Made by a program: the position numbers and the translations under genes. The notes under the pieces are model-generated. The model made no database searches, had not been told where the DNA came from, and saw nothing but the letters and a program-made list of their open reading frames with translations. This document shows, piece after piece, positions 61,991 through 64,000 of a stretch of DNA of 64,000 nt; the first letter of the stretch is position 1; each line of letters starts with the position of its first letter. Source of the DNA: Molossus alvarezi (lineage: Eukaryota > Chordata > Mammalia > Chiroptera > Molossidae); assembly GCA_037176705.1 (NCBI GenBank), contig CM073891.1, forward strand, positions 50,594,571-50,658,570. The letters are read 5' to 3'.

Positions 61991-62849
61991 ATGTCTATAT
62001 AGTTTAGCTTTAAAAGAAGTTCAAATAAGTGATTTTTTTCTTTGGCAAATCGACGCTTTACTAAAATGCCTCCTAGACTTCGTATATCAAGATTCCATTT
62101 ACCTTAACTCTTCAAAGTTGAGATCAATCTGGGAAGGTGAAATAAATTAAGGTTTAAAGATGTATAAATTTATTTGTACAGTACAAACATTTTAAAGATA
62201 AACCACAAATTTTATGTTTTTCGTAAAATGTTTAACATGAATTAATAAATTACATTTTTCTGTTACTTTAATTACCTTCAAAAATACCTTATAGGAAGTA
62301 CCAAACTATTGTCTTGTGTGTATTTAATTCTTTATTATTATAAATACAAATAATCAAGTTGATTTAGATATTCTTTTAAGAATATTATACTAAACACGCC
62401 AATATCACATTTTTTATTCACATTTACATGACATTTCCTGATGGTTTCATCTAATTAGATGTAATTAGAGAGAAAACAGGAATGCACTTCTGACCAAAGA
62501 GATCTATATCAGCAGTGCTTTATGAAAACTTGTTTTTGAAATAATACTTAGTTTAATATAAAACACTAATACAGTCTTTATTTACATAACATTGAAAACA
62601 AACTCTCAAAAAAATAAAGAATGATATTATTTTAAAGCTAATAGGACAACATGTTTGTGCTATTGCCACAAAGCAGAGTCACTTTATCTGGTCTACAGAA
62701 AAATTATCAGGATTAATTTTAAATTGTGTGTTTTTGAATTAAGACATTTACATAGTAAAATATATGCATTCTTTGACTTCCAGATTTTCCTTAAAAACAT
62801 ACTTATTGTATGCAAATAAGAAGATAGATAAATAGACAGATACATAGAT

Positions 62850-62882
<33 letters not shown>

Positions 62883-62884
62883 AT
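62850..62884. repeat. (GATA)n microsatellite
   Basis: About eight uninterrupted ATAG units, preceded by related imperfect units from 62821. Confidence 0.93.
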
Positions 62885-63139
62885 GATAAACTTAACTGTC
62901 ATTAAAACCATAACTAAACCCCAAATATTCATAAATCTAAGATTCTTTTCTGAAGAGTGGTTGATGATATACAAATAAAGTACCATGAAATAATTTCTAT
63001 AATTGAGGTATTTATGGAATGTTAGGGAAGACAGCTCAAAGGAGTATCACATAGTTTAAGCAACACAAGAACAGTTTCATGAAGTACAGATAAAAAAGAA
63101 TGGAAAGCAAAAATAGTTTAAGAAAATAGTGAAACTTAC

Positions 63140-63186
63140 TTAAGGGTTCCTGAAAAGCCAGAAGCATAATAGGCTTGGTTACATTG
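63140..63186 (-). other. candidate 47-bp alternative 5' exon of SEMA3D
   Basis: On the minus strand a pyrimidine-rich acceptor (CTCTGCCTTCTCCTCAG) is followed by 47 bp and then a TTAA|GTAAGT donor, 3.2 kb upstream of the start-codon exon. The segment holds a start-stop pair (ATGTAA) and then an ATG with A at -3 opening MLLAFQEPL. Spliced to the acceptor at 59904, this second ATG would be in frame with the SEMA3D start and would add 22 residues. Splice-site pairs like this also occur by chance in introns, and no expression evidence is visible here. Confidence 0.35.
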
Positions 63187-63742
63187 CTGAGGAGAAGGCA
63201 GAGATCATAGCATAATCCAGTAGGGTGGAAAAGAGAGGACACCAAAGAGGCACTTGACTAAACTCTTAAACGTGTCTCATGCCTGTCATGGTACCTAATA
63301 TATTACGATGAAAACTAAGCTGTTCCTCCACACTGCCTTTGATATTAGGTCACTTGTGCTGCTTCTGTTCGTATCCATCAGGTTTCTCTAATCCCCTTTG
63401 CCTGTTCCTTTACTTTTTCCTATATCCACATTTTAGCAGAACATAGGTATCTGACTGCTGCAGACCCACAGTATTGACATGCAAACATGTGTTCTTCCAC
63501 CTAGCCATACCCTATGAAAAAAGTGAAAGTTAAATTGAATGTAGAGATTAAGAATATATTAAATTTCTCATTAGTCTTAGTTTTTCTGAGTCTCTGGACA
63601 TGTGAAATACTACTTTTTTTCATGACATGCAACAATGCATGTAATGTGAATGTATGTTTATGCACAGAGGCAAAAGAGAGGAAATTTTCCATGTGTGCAT
63701 TTTATTAGCAATAATGACTTCAGTACAGGACATTTCCTGGGA

Positions 63743-63814
63743 ATTAATGACCAGTTGGGGTTAATGGCCCTTGGCTATGTATTGAGATATCTACTCCTCC
63801 AACTGGTCATTAAT
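63743..63814. repeat. 16-bp perfect inverted repeat with 40-bp loop
   Basis: ATTAATGACCAGTTGG (63743-63758) and CCAACTGGTCATTAAT (63799-63814) are exact complements. The segment is not recognised as a transposon end. Confidence 0.85.
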
Positions 63815-64000
63815 CGCTATGACATGCCCTGTGCCTCCAACACTATAAGTTAAGAAGATTGATGTTTTGGTTTTCAATGAACAGTAGTCATACTGTTCCT
63901 TGTAACCCAACTCATTAATATTGTTAAATAAGTTAAAAATCAAAGCACTGCTTTGCTTGCTACTATGACATTCTGGTAAGTACCTACACGTGCTGAAACA

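Larger units (their letters stand above)
59905..64000 (-). other. SEMA3D: SEMA3D intron upstream of the start-codon exon (partial)
   Basis: The acceptor of the start-codon exon is at 59904/59905, so everything from here to the window end is intron unless a noncoding exon or promoter is hidden in it. It holds two VES SINEs in opposite orientation (60484, about 60935), an LTR-like block (about 61230-61540), a MIR fragment (61555), a short AT-rich minisatellite (61928), a GATA repeat (62850) and one convincing candidate exon (63140-63186). I see no CpG island, so the main promoter is probably outside the window. Confidence 0.75.

Overview
The window looks like a piece of a bat nuclear genome. 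It is AT-rich, has no dense coding, and is full of mammalian interspersed repeats. About twenty copies of a tRNA-derived SINE have the layout of the bat VES family: a tRNA-like head with A and B boxes, a CT-rich stretch, then a tail ending in GGTGAGGAT and poly(A). Many keep clean target-site duplications (TSDs). VES SINEs place it among bats; I cannot fix the family or species from sequence alone.

The only host gene I can support is the 5' part of SEMA3D (semaphorin 3D, a secreted axon-guidance ligand), on the minus strand. Three coding exons are visible and join in frame: 59866-59716 (start codon, signal peptide, codons 1-50 plus one base), 36459-36299 (161 bp) and 5337-5275 (63 bp). Together they give the first 125 residues. 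All three have GT donors and AG acceptors. The rest of the window is intron: part of the intron upstream of the start-codon exon (59905-64000), a 23.3 kb intron, a 31.0 kb intron, and the start of the next intron (1-5274).

The introns hold three layers of repeats. The old layer is MIR, L2, L1M-type fragments, MER5A, a probable LTR, and U6 and U4 snRNA pseudogene pieces. The middle layer is DNA-transposon MITEs (a mariner-like one at 6044, a hAT-like one at 17425 with a perfect 8-bp TSD) and a full-length L1 with nested inserts at 20498-33111, bounded by a 13-bp TSD. The young layer is VES SINEs and an L1 at about 25.2-29.3 kb whose reverse transcriptase region is still readable but which has lost its endonuclease domain and its 3' end. 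A second damaged L1 lies at 48.7-52.7 kb and contains a VES/L1 chimeric insert within one pair of TSDs.

I found no undescribed multi-gene system. The points most worth checking are a candidate extra SEMA3D exon at 63140-63186 that would extend the protein N-terminus in frame, the VES::L1 chimera at 50814-51228, a 21-nt tailless U4 retropseudogene at 10274, the endonuclease-deleted L1, and a head-only VES whose tail has become a 229-nt pure purine tract.
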